From Apteryx mantelli (Eukaryota; Chordata; Aves; Apterygiformes; Apterygidae), in contig NC_089978.1 of NCBI RefSeq assembly GCF_036417845.1, positions 143,152,288 through 143,216,287 of the forward strand: a stretch of DNA of 64,000 bases. The letters are read 5' to 3'. The notes beneath the pieces were generated by a model. The model saw only the letters and a program-made list of their open reading frames with translations. It was not told the origin of the DNA and ran no database searches. The translations under genes and the position numbers were made by a program. Numbering within the stretch: position 1 is the first letter of the stretch; each line of letters begins with the position of its first letter. Of this stretch, positions 1 through 12,280 are shown in pieces.

Positions 1-560
1 CCCCGACCTGCCGGGGCCGGCCGCTCTCCAGCGCCATCACCGCCCGGCAGTGGCCTCGCGGCTCCCCCCAGGCGATTGTTGCTGGCGGCGCGTCCCCTGC
101 CCAAAGCCTTCCCGCGCCGGCTGGGAAACAGCCGCCACGAGACCAAGGTTCCGCCGGAGGACGGTTCCGCCCCCGCTTTCCCGCGGCGCCCAGCAGCCTG
201 AGGGAGCCCGGTCGCGGCATGCCGGAGGCACCGGTGGGCGCGCCCAGCCTGGAAGACAGGGAGGGCGGGAGGGTGCGCAGCCATTTTGAAAACGTTTCCC
301 TTCCCCGCACGAAAACGACTTTTTCCTCCGCAAAAGCTTTATTCCGTGTTTCTTTGGGTCCCTCCCCCCACCCGGTTTGTGCGTTAGCACCTGGTAGCGT
401 TTGTTTCCACCGTGGAAAACCTTATTTTGCTCAAGGGATACCTGGACTAACAGCCAGCCCCCTTGAGCGCCCACCCTGGCACAGCAAAAAGGGTGGGAAA
501 CCCCCAAAGTGGTTTGCGAGGGCAGGTGGGCACAGCCTGAGCCTAGCCTGCTTCCCACAG
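1..560. promoter_or_regulatory. CpG island at left edge, probable promoter of a gene leaving the window
   Basis: The first 560 bases are rich in G+C and CpG, in sharp contrast to the AT-rich DNA that follows; density is highest in 1-300. A CCATTTT YY1-like core lies at about 281-287. On the minus strand an ATG at 37-35 in good context (G at -3 and +4) opens a frame reading MALESGRPRQVG to the edge, which could be the start of a first coding exon; a weak GTCGGG donor follows the CAG codon. I do not recognise this peptide. By comparison with human gene order a minus-strand neighbour such as FAM118A is plausible, but nothing in the sequence proves it. Longer frames across the island are typical low-complexity CpG-island frames and are not called. 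Confidence 0.6.
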
Positions 561-3500
561 TGACTTAATACGCCTCTATCATCCTTTCCTTCACAGATCA
601 ACAAGGAGCTATTTCAGCAGTGTTGTGCAGTGCATTATTAGCACTGTTAAACTCCCAGATAGCTACAGCAGGACCAAACCCTCCAGCAAGATGTGGCCCT
701 GTGCTCAGGCAGAGCACAAAACCAGCCTTCCCACCCTTTGGTAAAGGGCTCTCATGCTAACATTGCTACGGAGGCTTCGGCAAGGTCCTCAGGGACAATG
801 TGAAAGCGTATGGCCAAGTTCACCAGGCAATATTTGCCTTGAAGTAAATTAAAATTTATGTGAAGTAAAGTAAAATTTACTTGAAATACACACAGGTAAA
901 TACTGGAAGTATTACTGGAAGAAAGAGAAGTTACACACTTCTAAAGGAAGCAGAACTAGAAAGTACAGAGCAGATGTGCACTCTTCAATTCTTAATTTTC
1001 AAGATAAAACTTACTATGATTCTACAAATCACTTGATTAGATTTCTGAAAGTCACTTGAGAGGCTAAAGAAGAAATTCTCATGCTGCTCTGTAATCATTC
1101 CTGTAAAATCTGGAGATAAACCACTGTTTCACAAAAGTACAAGGTTGTTTCCTGTGAATGAGTTGGATCAGTATTAGAATTTGTTCAAGGAGGAACACTT
1201 TTCTTCACTAAATTTTATCAGTCTTTTTCTCCTCCCCATTACTGTATTGTACCTTAGGTATTGCCAAAGCAAGAGAACAGTTTTTCAGTTAAACAAGCAT
1301 GCTAACCATTTTGGTCAAACAGGTCCAATGATTGAAAGGCAACTGAGTTTAGCAGATCTGTATTCTGTGTAAGCTGGGTGATGTAGGCAAAATGTTAAAC
1401 ATACCTATGCCTTGATTTATAAAATGGAGATGGGTAATATTTGCACACCTCTAAAAATACTTGAAATTCTCTACAAGCAAAAGTGTAAATTAGCAGTCAA
1501 CAAGATTGTATGAAAAAGAAGAGAAGATCAATTAATCATCAGTTAAGGAAGAAAAGAATTGGTAAACTTGAAAATTAATGGTGTTAATATTATGAAAAGT
1601 ATTAGGGTGATAAAGGAAAAGAGCAATAAAACTAACAGCAAAAGGACATTGTAGAATTACCTTCAATTAATCCATTTAAGGATAGGCTTGATTGTCTGTG
1701 GTGACTTAGGCATAATTAAATAATCCTGTGAAGTGTTAACATCAGGTGGCATATGTTATGTGCAACGATAGCAAAAACAACTCGATGTGATTCAGCTGAT
1801 CAGTTGGCAGGTTGCTTTATTTAAAGTCACATTTGAAAGGCAATAGCCAAAGTTCTCTTCAGGTTCTTTTTTAGTTTTAAATCTCTTAAAGCTGCAGCCT
1901 AAAAACTCAAAGTTCCTTCACCATGGCATATTCTGGCACAATTAACAATATGTAGCTCAGTTCCATTGTATTTTCTAACAGCAGTGCCCAGCTTTATTTG
2001 CAGCTCTGTGGATTTAATTAGATCACCTTGTGGAAAGACCCAGCTGTGCATGAAAATCGGGTAGTCAGGTGTGTAATGACTGCAAATTGTGCCTAGAGGT
2101 AGTTACCAGTGCAGAACTGTGCCCACAAATTCCAGTAGCTAAATCGTACAAAAAAAATGTCATTTTCCATTTTAACTGGAGTTTTCAAAATTACTCATGG
2201 TATCAGTTTACAGACTCTTGGAGGCTGGAAGTACTTATTGACACTTCCCAATTATAGGACTTAAAAGATCTTACTTTTTCCTATAGACAGTCACTCTTCT
2301 GGTGTTTTGGGGTACGATCAGAATTCAGAGGTCTTTTTATGCATATATGATACTATTTGAATATTCTCCTTTGTTTGTAACAAATCGATGTAATCAATGT
2401 CAGAGTTGCATTGACATTCTGGGATAGTTTTAGAAAGATTTTTGTTAAGGATGGCCAGTTTTACTGATGAAACATAAACCCACTGTTTTTATTCCATATC
2501 CTGAGATACTTTAGGGAAGAATAGTTGTTTAGCCCACTAACTTTACTAACTTTTGATTTGTATAAGGACATTGTGTCCTGGTGAACTGTGCATGTAATAT
2601 TTCCTAGACATCACTTCTCACTTTGTCATCTTTTAAATTACTGTATTACTGTGTCCCTAGAAAGACCCTTCAGTCAACTGGAGTATGATATTCATAGTGC
2701 TAAGGAAGACTGAGGATAGAATCAGAGAGAACAGGAAGGGAGAAGAAAAAACATAACTGTAAGTCTCACCTGAAAATTGATGTTTGGTTCAGAGAGGTTC
2801 TGCAATGCCTTTAGCTGTTTTGCCTTTCACCATTCACTACTGTCAGTCAGTCAGGAAGGTATTTTAACACGCTAATATTACAGGATTCAGTAAACTAGAT
2901 CAAGAGTCTGTGTTTTATTGTATAGAACCAGGTGATATTCTGCTCTGAAACCTCACCAATTCCATGTGAAATCCAGCAACCCTCTGCTTGAAATGTCATT
3001 TGACACTGCATTGTAATAAAGTTGGAATGTATTACTAAATAACTTGCTGAATATCTTAGATATTTTGTCAGCTGTAGATAAGAGTCACTTGACTTGCTAA
3101 ATATTTGCCTGAGCTTGAGACTTAAGGTCAGACCCATTCTATAGATTTACAATACCTACTATTCTTCTTTGTTTCACATTAATTTAAGAAGTAACATGAG
3201 AGAAAGTATTTGTGAAGGAAGGCCCTTGAAAGCTTTTCCATTTTTAAATCTGTATCAATTCATCTGATAAATGTTATTACCTCTACCCATAAATCTTGCC
3301 CCTTTATATCCTTAGACTACCATTACTGTATTCTTTAAAAACAATAATAGTAATAACAACAATAATAAATTACAAAAGCTCTGGATTCCCATGTAAAAGG
3401 GTTAGAAAAGTCACTAAAGACAATCAAATGTGTCCCAAAATAGCCATATAAAATATTATCTAAAGGAGTCTTTTAGTTTACCGAATCTAAAGCAAGAGCC

Positions 3501-6500
3501 TGTATTATTTTTCATTATATTTCCTTAGTATTTATTCAACTTTGTATATTGCAGAAACAACTACAACAGTGTTACAAGAAAATTGGTATAAGGTTCAGTA
3601 GCAAAGGTCACAATGAGAAGAAAATGAAGTGTGTTGAAATGTGTAATCTTTGAAATACAAAAAAGTTTCTTTCAAGAAGCAACAAAGAAAGGTGATTACT
3701 GCTGCTACAACTCAGGAACTCAGTGAGAAGTAGAATATGTATTTTAAATTAAATAACTACAGAAGTTTACCACTTGATTCAACCTCGGATTTGTCACTCA
3801 TTTTATAGTAAATTCATATGTTTATCTAAGTGTACTAAACAAGATCTCAATTTGATTGCTTATTTGGGGATTTCTTGCTGACTTTGGAAATATTGCCCAG
3901 AGTGATGTAATCAGGATAAGCAATGCAGCTGGTTATTTTTGGCTGGAGGAGACCATGGGTCTGATTATTCAGCTGTATTTTTGTGCACTGAGATGTAATG
4001 TTGATTTACTTTTGTCATCTTGCTGTTTAATAAGTAATAACAAAGTGAATCCTAGTTTACGTTATGCCAGAACCTATTGGTTTGAAAGAACACAAGTAAA
4101 AATCTTAATGAAAATTTATTGAGCTTGCTGAAAATTATCTTTAAGACACCAACTAACTTGCATTTTAAGTTCTTTCATAACAGGAAGCCAGTTTGCCCTT
4201 GTTGCTTGAGATAAAATTCCTTCTACATGCACAGTGGAGCTGTTGGTTATTCCCCGACTGTTGATTTCTTTTTCTACGTTGGAGCTAACTAGATCTTAAT
4301 AGTGTGTCATCTTTGTAAACAGAACAGTTTATAAAATGCTTTGAAGAACTAAGATATTATCAGAAATTCGAAGTATGTTTTCAAAAGTCAGTGTCAGTTC
4401 ACTTACAGTTTAACTGTGATTGAATATAGAGATAAATTTTCAAAAACACCCTTTGCATTTTTACTTCAAGGACTGTATGCATATAAGCATAATGACATGA
4501 TTTGTAAAATAATTCAGTGTGTAACTGCTGGTGCGCATTAGAGTTTATTTCTAAAGTTGCCTAGTGATAAGCACATCTTCAGTGGCAGATACAACATCTC
4601 TCTACAGTCAACTTTTACTTAACAAAGCATAACTACATGCAAGTTCTGCATTACCTTGCACCTACCTTTCTCAAACTGTCTGAATCACAGTCAGTAGTCT
4701 TTAATGTGCACAGTTTGCTGCTGCTGTCCTATACTTTCCATGAGATGAGGAGAGATGATAGGCTACAGCTTCTTGGGAAAGTTTTTGGAGGCTTGTCTCC
4801 AGTAGCTGTACAAGCTGTAACAGTAATAAGCTTTAAAAACAGATACACCTTTTCACTGAACACAGGACAAAATGCCAGAATATAATTGCATAACTATGCT
4901 CCCTTTTAGCTTCAAGAACAACTTATTCTCTTCCATTTACCTTGGGTTTTTTTCCCCCAATAATCAATTAATAGAGAGAATCTATTTTCAGTAGCATTAA
5001 CATCACTGAGCATGTAATCATTTCAGTATAGTCATATGTGGAAATATTTATATATAAAAGTGTAAACTATGGGGGAAATTAGAGTCAAATATGACTTTAG
5101 CTCTGTTAGCTGCAGTCTGTTTGACCTTGAATTTATTTGGAACTGTTTATAACAGAGGCTGTATATATGAGCTTGCTTTGAAAAATTAAGGAGTGCAATT
5201 GACTGGAATGTCCTTTGATTAAACAGAAGGTCTTTTGCACCTTTCTGACAAAAAACAAAGGACTCTATCACAAGGCCTTTATCTGTTCTGAATAGCATCA
5301 ACGTGTGAAACAGGGTGAAAGGAAGAAAAGCTATTTCTAAGGGGAGGCAGAGGCAAAAAGGTAAGGGGGAAAAATTAAGGAAAGCAAACCAACAAAGAAG
5401 TCTGAAAGCACTAGAAGAGAGAGAAGAGAAAAAAGGTAGTAGGAAATAAAAAATGAGTGAGACTGGAAAGAATGGATTTAAATCAAGCTTGTTACTATGA
5501 AGAGTGATCAGGGAGAAAGCTAGACAGGAAGTTGCAGATACTCAGATTATGCTCAAATAACAAGCTGCTGCTTGGTGCAAAAGAGAATTAGCCCTAGGTC
5601 AGAGAAATGAACCTTAGGAATATTATTTTATGCTGGTCAAACTGGCATAAAGGTCTTTCTTGTCTGTCAGATATCTGATACTGAAAATGTTTGTGAAAAT
5701 ATTTGCAGAAATAAGATATATATAAAATGGGAAAGAGGTAGAGGTGTTACTTTCATCTGTTAGAACATAACAGATGGAGTATTAAATAATGAGCTTTTCT
5801 TTTGCTTGCCTTGGGTTTTGTAATTTGATGGCTGCTTCTGATTACCTAGGCATATATTTAACAAGCTTAAAAACACAATTAATAGATCATCAAGCAGAGA
5901 GCTAAAGGGGACCAGCACAAGTGTCCAGTATGCAGAGTAAGTAAAGAAGCATGGGTTAAGATCTTGAATTTGCTTGAGCTGCAGCAAAAAGGAGCCCTGA
6001 GGACAGGAACCCTATGACCCTGCTCACCGGTGGCCAGACTGGCTGGCTGATCCAGAGTACTGATTAAATGGGGAATTATTTGAATAATAATAGTGTTGAT
6101 TGTGCAGACCTCATATATATACTAGTAAATAAACCTTTGCTTTGAGATGGTTGGTAATGTGGTCTCTCCCAAAACTTAAATAGTTGTGCCTAGTTATAGC
6201 TGAGGTTTTCCATATCCATAATTCCTCTGGAGTCAGGACTGAGTCTACAGGGGGAAAACACCAGTGTAGCACTTAAGTCCAGGCATGCAAGCCAAATGAA
6301 ATCTCACTTAAAAAGCAAGGTTCTTTGTATCCAGCCAGTTGCCACACCTTGTACTATGCTTGAAGAGAAATGAGATGTTACACTACTCTTATGTTACGCT
6401 TACGTGGATTACCATCACTAACAGATGCGAACCATGCTGTGTGTCGTATATGACTGTTACTTGGATGTAAGATATTTCAGTTACAAATCTCATTTAAGCC

Positions 6501-9500
6501 CATGTTGTAACAAAGTGCTTTGCTATAATGTATGATATCATTCAAATAAAAATTACGGATCCAGGCCTAGATTTTACAGATATTTGGACACTTATCTCCC
6601 ATTCTTGTATTTGAAAGTCTGGGCCTTAACGCAGAAACTGATAGATACTATATCACACAAACAAGACATTCAGGCAGGATTACCCTAGCAATGTCTTCAG
6701 GCCTCAGTTTTAACCTCTCTAACAATATTGGTTAATAAATCCTCAAAAGTTATAATGTGAAGGTCCTGCATTCTGCGGAAGAAAACTGTTTTTAAGCTAC
6801 TTTTAACATCTTATTTGAATACTACAGTACAAAATTTCTGCCTAGGCTCAGTCTATTCTTTCAGTAACTGGCTCTAAGTCTCTTTAACTAAATGAGGCAT
6901 AAAAGGCTCCATAATCTACATTTTTGCTAGCAAAAATCATGGTATTATCAACTCAATCTTTTAATAAGAAACAATACAAGTAGGATTAGGTTTATTGTAT
7001 TAATGGAATCTTGATTATAAAAAATGCTAGTTAGTTTGTAGGTATTTCTTTTACAGAGCCAGCTTTCTAATAAATGGTTACCTTTTCCTGCTACGTCCCT
7101 TACAGGGTCTGTTAGCAGTATAGATGAAAAAAAATATAAAAGAATATCAAAAACAATTTATCCATACAATGTGTCCCAGGCTGAAAAGGCTTCCTTATGA
7201 GAAAATGCAGATGTCTCCAGGTAGGATTTTTTTTTTCTTTCCAGAAAGATCAGAGAGTTAAAAGGTTAGGGTAACAAGAATTTCCCAAGATTTAAATCTT
7301 ATTCAGGCTCATTGTTGATTTTCACTCTGTATCTCCTCACCTCCTAGATAGAACAAATAACTTGCACTGCATGCCCAGAGATGCCAGAGCAAGAAGAAAT
7401 CCTGTGCAATGGCATTCTATTACTCCTACATAAAAGGCTAAGATTTGACTTGGTGTCTTGAAGTGAATCATCATGGTAATAAAAAGCTTTTCATGAGTTT
7501 CAGTACACAAACCCATTGCTCTTTATATTTCACTCTTTAACTTCTTAGAAAACTACAAAGCCAGTCTTTTCATTTGTCTACAACAAAAGAAAATCTTCAC
7601 TATCACTACACTAGACAGCATAAGGATATACATACCACAAATATTTGTCTGGTTAACATTTATAAAGAATATTTCTGAAGACAGGCATCCCAGATGTATT
7701 TCCTGGAAAGGCATCAGAGTATGCTGTAGAAGGGCAAAGCTGTTAACAATCACAGAAAGATCAAATTCAGTAAGCAGATGTCCTGTTGTGAGCTGTGTTC
7801 TCGTCACACTGCACAAGCTACAGAAATTGGTATTTGGGCAGGGGACTGCAAAGGAGCAGTTAGTATACATAGGATTTGGTGTTCATAATTAAGTAGGTAA
7901 GATCCTTTCTTTTGCCTGTACAGAATTAAATTCCAGGAAGGCAACAAAAAACTGTGCTATTCTTCTCATTAAATTTAACTGACAAATTTTGTAAGTGTTA
8001 ATGCTTGAGGTTTGACTAAGTCACAAGCTGAATAGTTAACTTCTGTTTAACTTTCTCTAGTAGTTTTAATCAGATACCTCCTCTGTGTGCTTAAACTGTT
8101 TCCTGATTTTATTCAGGAGTATAGTGAATAGATTTGGAAAGGGTCCCTTTAAACCCTTTAGAATGGGTTTACAAGTCCAGTTTTGTATTTTACCTGTGTT
8201 ATTAAACAGTAGTTATATTCCATACTACAGGAAGCTGAGTTTCACTAGTGGGGATAGCAATTGTTATCTAAAATTTGGAATTAAATGCTTTGGAATGAAA
8301 GCATTATGTAAATATACTAATGATTATTATAAACAGGATAATTTCTTTTAAGTGACTGAAAGTAAGCAGAATAAGAGATTTAACTAGAAGCTGAACAAAA
8401 TTGCAGAATAACTTAGAGAAACCTACTGCAAGGTTTCTATGTTAATATATGCAAATTTAAATAACTGTCATGCAAAGCTATTAAAAGAACATTACAGTAA
8501 AAGAACATTACACTCAAAAGTCAGGAAATGCAAAAGTAAATGTTGCCTGTACATCCCTGATTTGCTTCACTGTGGGTTCACATTATCATGCTACATTATA
8601 GGAATGCATACTTCTTTCCCCCCACCCCATCTCTACAGTTTTTAGTACATAGGATGGATGGTGCTTCCTACAGTTTTTTTTTCTCTTGGTTGTCAAATGT
8701 CCATCCTTTGTGCTTAGAGTGCAGAATGCTGCACATTCTCTGAGCTGTCTCTGAAGATGAGGCTATTTCTTTCTTTGCAATTAAATGTTCTCTTTAGTAC
8801 AATGCCTTGTAATTTATTTCTAAACATCCCGTGAGTTGAAGAGGAGGTATTATCCCTCTTTGACTGATGGGGGAAAAAACTCGATACGTGTCAAGATTAA
8901 AGTAAAACAATATTTATTAATTTGGGTGCCTAGTTTGTGATGTCTAGAATCTGTTATCTCCTACTGTTTTGCATTTAACAGTACCTAAATATTCAAAGCA
9001 CAGTTCTCACTGACTTCAGTGATAGCTAGGAGTGTTAAGCATTTCTCCAAATCAGATCTGGATCCTCAGACTTTGTATCCAGATAATGTACTATTATCAC
9101 ACTGAAAGATTTTGTCAAAGGAGGTTGTTCAGATTATCATGGGAACTCTGTTACAGTGGAAGAGACTGAATCTACCTCTTGAGTAGGGCTGGACTGCCTT
9201 AAATTTGAGATTGTCATTTTCTTTTAATCCTTTGTTTGATGCAAAGCAGCAGTGTTATCTAGCATACAGTCCTGCTTCATCCACACAGACAAGAAGCCCA
9301 TGGAAAAAAGAGCCTCTAGTTGTGTAACTCAAGACTGTACCATAACACCTATACACAGGTGATTGAATTAATATTACAAAAGTATCTATGATACCGATTT
9401 CCACTCTTTCAACTAATTTAACTTTGCAGCCATAAAAACGTCCTTTTAACGCTGTTAGAAGCATAAGTTTAGTGAAAGACAAATGAGCAAAATGCCACTG

Positions 9501-9600
9501 TGTGACTTTACACAGACACCCATGGAGGTATCAGCAGGACTTGAGACTTTAGAAGCAATTCACAGACCTTTGTCACTCGAATGAACAAAGCAGCTGATAA
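561..9600. other. AT-rich non-coding DNA, no gene seen
   Basis: About 9 kb with frequent stops in every frame and no chain of protein-like exons with matching splice sites. It contains an AAT-type microsatellite at 3340-3371, a 15-16-base tandem duplication around 8477-8508 and a weak old repeat around 9000-9065 with a CACTGACTTCAGTGA-like core. If the left CpG island or the patch at 11.6-12.3 kb drives a minus-strand gene, part of this may be intron; otherwise it is intergenic. Confidence 0.5.
3340..3371. repeat. AAT-rich microsatellite (imperfect)
   Basis: An interrupted run of AAT and AAC triplets in AT-rich non-coding DNA. Confidence 0.7.
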
Positions 9601-9699
9601 TAGGAGGAAAGTTAACATGCTCTAAACACACAGATACTTGAGATGGGTAGAACTCTTTTCCTGTGAGTTTTGCAGAGACCAGGGGACAGCAGAGAAACA

Positions 9700-10480
9700 G
9701 GGAGATCCAGGGGTCCTGGGCTTCCGCCAGGGTTTGTGGGGAAGCGTGTTATAGTCTGTACTGCCCAGCTCATCCCCATGACAACTCTGTGTTTCTGTTC
9801 CTGCCCATCTGTTCGAGCCCCATCTCTATCTCGAGTTGATCCTTTGTCCCCAGTTCCTTCTTCATCCCTCATTCTTCTTATTCCAGTCTTAATTTCTTTA
9901 CCTAGCTGACCCTGCTGTTTCATTTTGAGAAACTCCAAGTCATTGATTCTGTCTCTTCTCCTCCCATTCAATGTATTTTCTTTGCCAAGTCATTTTTAGT
10001 TTCCTCCTTCCTAATCTCTTGGCACTTAATCCGCTTTCTTCCTTCCTTTGCACAGTGAGTGCTAGTCCTGGTTTGTCCATTTTGGGGCTCCCTGTGACAA
10101 ACAAATTCCTTTTCTTTGAGCATCTCAACTCCCTGTCAGATCTGTCTTTCCTTCTCCAGGTTCATTTCCTGCCAGGGACACCTATTTCCCTCAGCCACAG
10201 TGCCTCTCCTTCTGTTGTATATACTGGCAAATAGATGTAGCTATCTCCCCTTCTTTTTTGTCTCCCTTCACCCCAGTTCATGTTGCTCCCCATGTTAGCA
10301 ACCCTGCACAACACAAATCTAGTCTGCTTGCTCAGTAAATCCCACTCACAATTGCTCTCTGCCCTTAGCCCTTCAGCATATACTACAATCCCAGGTTTAC
10401 CAGACTATTTGCCCTTATCTCTTCCTTCCTCTTCTATTATGCCTTTTTCCCTCAAGACATTTAAGCCAAGTGACTGCAGA
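9700..10480. other. Pyrimidine-rich block, non-coding
   Basis: The plus strand is strongly enriched in C and T over nearly 800 bases, with many CTTCCTTCC- and TCTCCTTC-type words, while the surroundings are mixed AT-rich DNA. The bias produces long proline/serine/leucine frames on one strand and charged Lys/Arg/Glu frames on the other; neither looks like a real protein. It may be an old degraded repeat. No promoter or exon is supported. Confidence 0.5.
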
Positions 10481-11560
10481 GGGAGGAAACTAATTAGCTC
10501 CTGAGAAAGACAAGATCACTGCTTACAAACCTCATCAAGCATAACCTCAGCCCTTGAGCAACCATGACAGGGAAAAGCAGCCTCCAGGTCATAATCCTGA
10601 GCAGAGGTGTGCTCAGTGACCCCGGGAGAGCGGCTCTCTCACAGCACACTCAGCACAGCAAACAGGGCAAAGCCCAAGGACACCCAGCGAAGGTGGGAGC
10701 TGACCTTTCACAGATGTTAAACACCTTCCTCACTGTGCGTGCTGTAGCTGAGGAGACCAAAGCCCTGCTGCCTCAGCTAGCAGGTCATGTAGCCACTTTT
10801 GGAAACATTTCATGAGCCTCACTCGCCCACCTGACATGCACCTGAAGCTCTCCAGCAGGGAGACCTCCACCCGGCACAAGCCATCTCAATCCCATGCATA
10901 GCACAGAGAGGGACTGCAGATGAAAGCAGCTACCATCTCTGCCTCCCTTGGGTCACAGGCTTTGTGCAGGCAACAAGTTGCCATGATTCTGTGGGGAGCT
11001 GATGACGCACCCTGAAGTCCAATAAAATACTCGGGAAAGCTTTTTAAACTCACAGAATGAAAACATGATAAATATGTCCTTAAATATTTGCAATAAATTC
11101 CATCTCAATTAGCAGAGCCGTTGAAATCTGATCTCCTATGGATTAGCATCTTTCCAGTGATTAGCTGTATAGCTGGTTTAAAGCCAGATTCATGTTGCCC
11201 CGCCAGTCCCTTGCTTCCAAAGGGAAGGCAAAAGTTTCTGCCTGCCTTCCCAATAGCAGGGTGCTTACCAGGGGAGAGGGAGTCTCTCTGCCCAGCTGCT
11301 GGTGTTGCCAGTAATTAAGTGGGAACATAATTATTTTTGAGCTCTTCATGCTTCACTCAAATTTGGCTGGAAGAGCCCAAGAAGTTCAAGAGCTGTTGGG
11401 GAAGATGGCATGATTGCATCCGCCTTGTTTCCTCAGCTGACCCTGCTGAAAAATGAAGGCTAGACCAAGCTAAAAAATAAAGGTGTGCCTGAGCTCCCAG
11501 CCCAGATATTACCACAGACCATTCATCCCAGTGGGGATGGGTTATTTTTCAGAGTGTTTT
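10481..11560. other. Non-coding DNA of intermediate GC, no gene seen
   Basis: GC rises gradually from the flanking AT-rich DNA towards the CpG-rich patch that follows. Small frames occur but none has recognisable protein content or paired splice signals. Confidence 0.45.
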
Positions 11561-12280
11561 AACTCTCAGTGCCAGGCCTGGAGAAGGCTGATGCTGCTGG
11601 CCGCTGGGGGTGGTCGCGGAGCTGGGCCCTGGGGGACCCCCACGTCCCATGCCTGCCCAAGCTGCCTCATGGCTGCCAGGAACTGCATCCTGGGGGCTGG
11701 GGCCCATTTTCGGGATTCCCGATTTTGGGAAAAATAGTTGCTCATTTCTCCCGTGATGCTGCTTGGACAGGAGGGCAGAAGGGAGTTTGGCCACCTCTGC
11801 AAGCTAGAGAGTAGTAAGTAGTTGGGACTGCTTTTTCTCAGTAGAGATAACCATATTTATGGGATTAGTCCTCTCTTTATTCCTGTATTGGTCTTCCGGG
11901 GAACCGGTGCCCACCTCTGGGCTCTTGCTGGGGCAGTGGTGACCCGGAGGAGCCATTTTCTGCTGCACGCTGCGGCCACACCATGTTGCCGCTGCAACTC
12001 CCTCCTCCCCAGAAACATGGGATCCCTGTGGCCTCACTGACCTCCTCCAGGGCCCCTGGGGTCTATTTCACCCCCACTTCTCCAAGAGGTATCTATATAT
12101 TTGGTCTTATTTTATCCCAAACACCGGAAGAAGACACCTCCTATCCCACCCCTGCTGCGAGTGGCCATTTTGCGAAGCAGTGTCCGATCTCTGCGCGTGT
12201 TGGAGAGTGGGCGTTGGGAAGGTGAGAGCAAGGGCAGGAGGCAGGAGCGGGGATTGCTAGGGTGTACTGCGGCGTTGAGG
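11560..12280. promoter_or_regulatory. CpG-rich, promoter-like patch with ETS and YY1-like motifs
   Basis: Roughly 700 bases of elevated GC with about twenty CpGs inside otherwise CpG-poor DNA. It includes an ETS core (ACCGGAAG) at about 12122-12129 and two GCCATTTT YY1-like cores at about 11952 and 12163, a combination common at housekeeping start sites. On the minus strand an ATG in good context sits in the second YY1 core (reading MATRSRGG...), with possible GT donors soon after. On the plus strand a GGGAAG|GTGAGAGC donor-like site lies near 12220. Direction is unresolved. It lies about 14 kb beyond the UPK3A stop, a spacing like that to FAM118A in human, so it is the better FAM118A promoter candidate. 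No coding exon was confirmed. Confidence 0.4.

Noticed and set aside
37..558. 173-codon minus-strand frame across the CpG island
   Set aside because: GC-rich islands lack stops by composition; the product is rich in Pro, Arg and Gly with no domain, and it ends at a stop beside the better ATG candidate at 37-35.
9612..9971. 119-codon charged minus-strand frame
   Set aside because: It is the purine-rich complement of the pyrimidine block; the Lys/Arg/Glu richness follows from composition.
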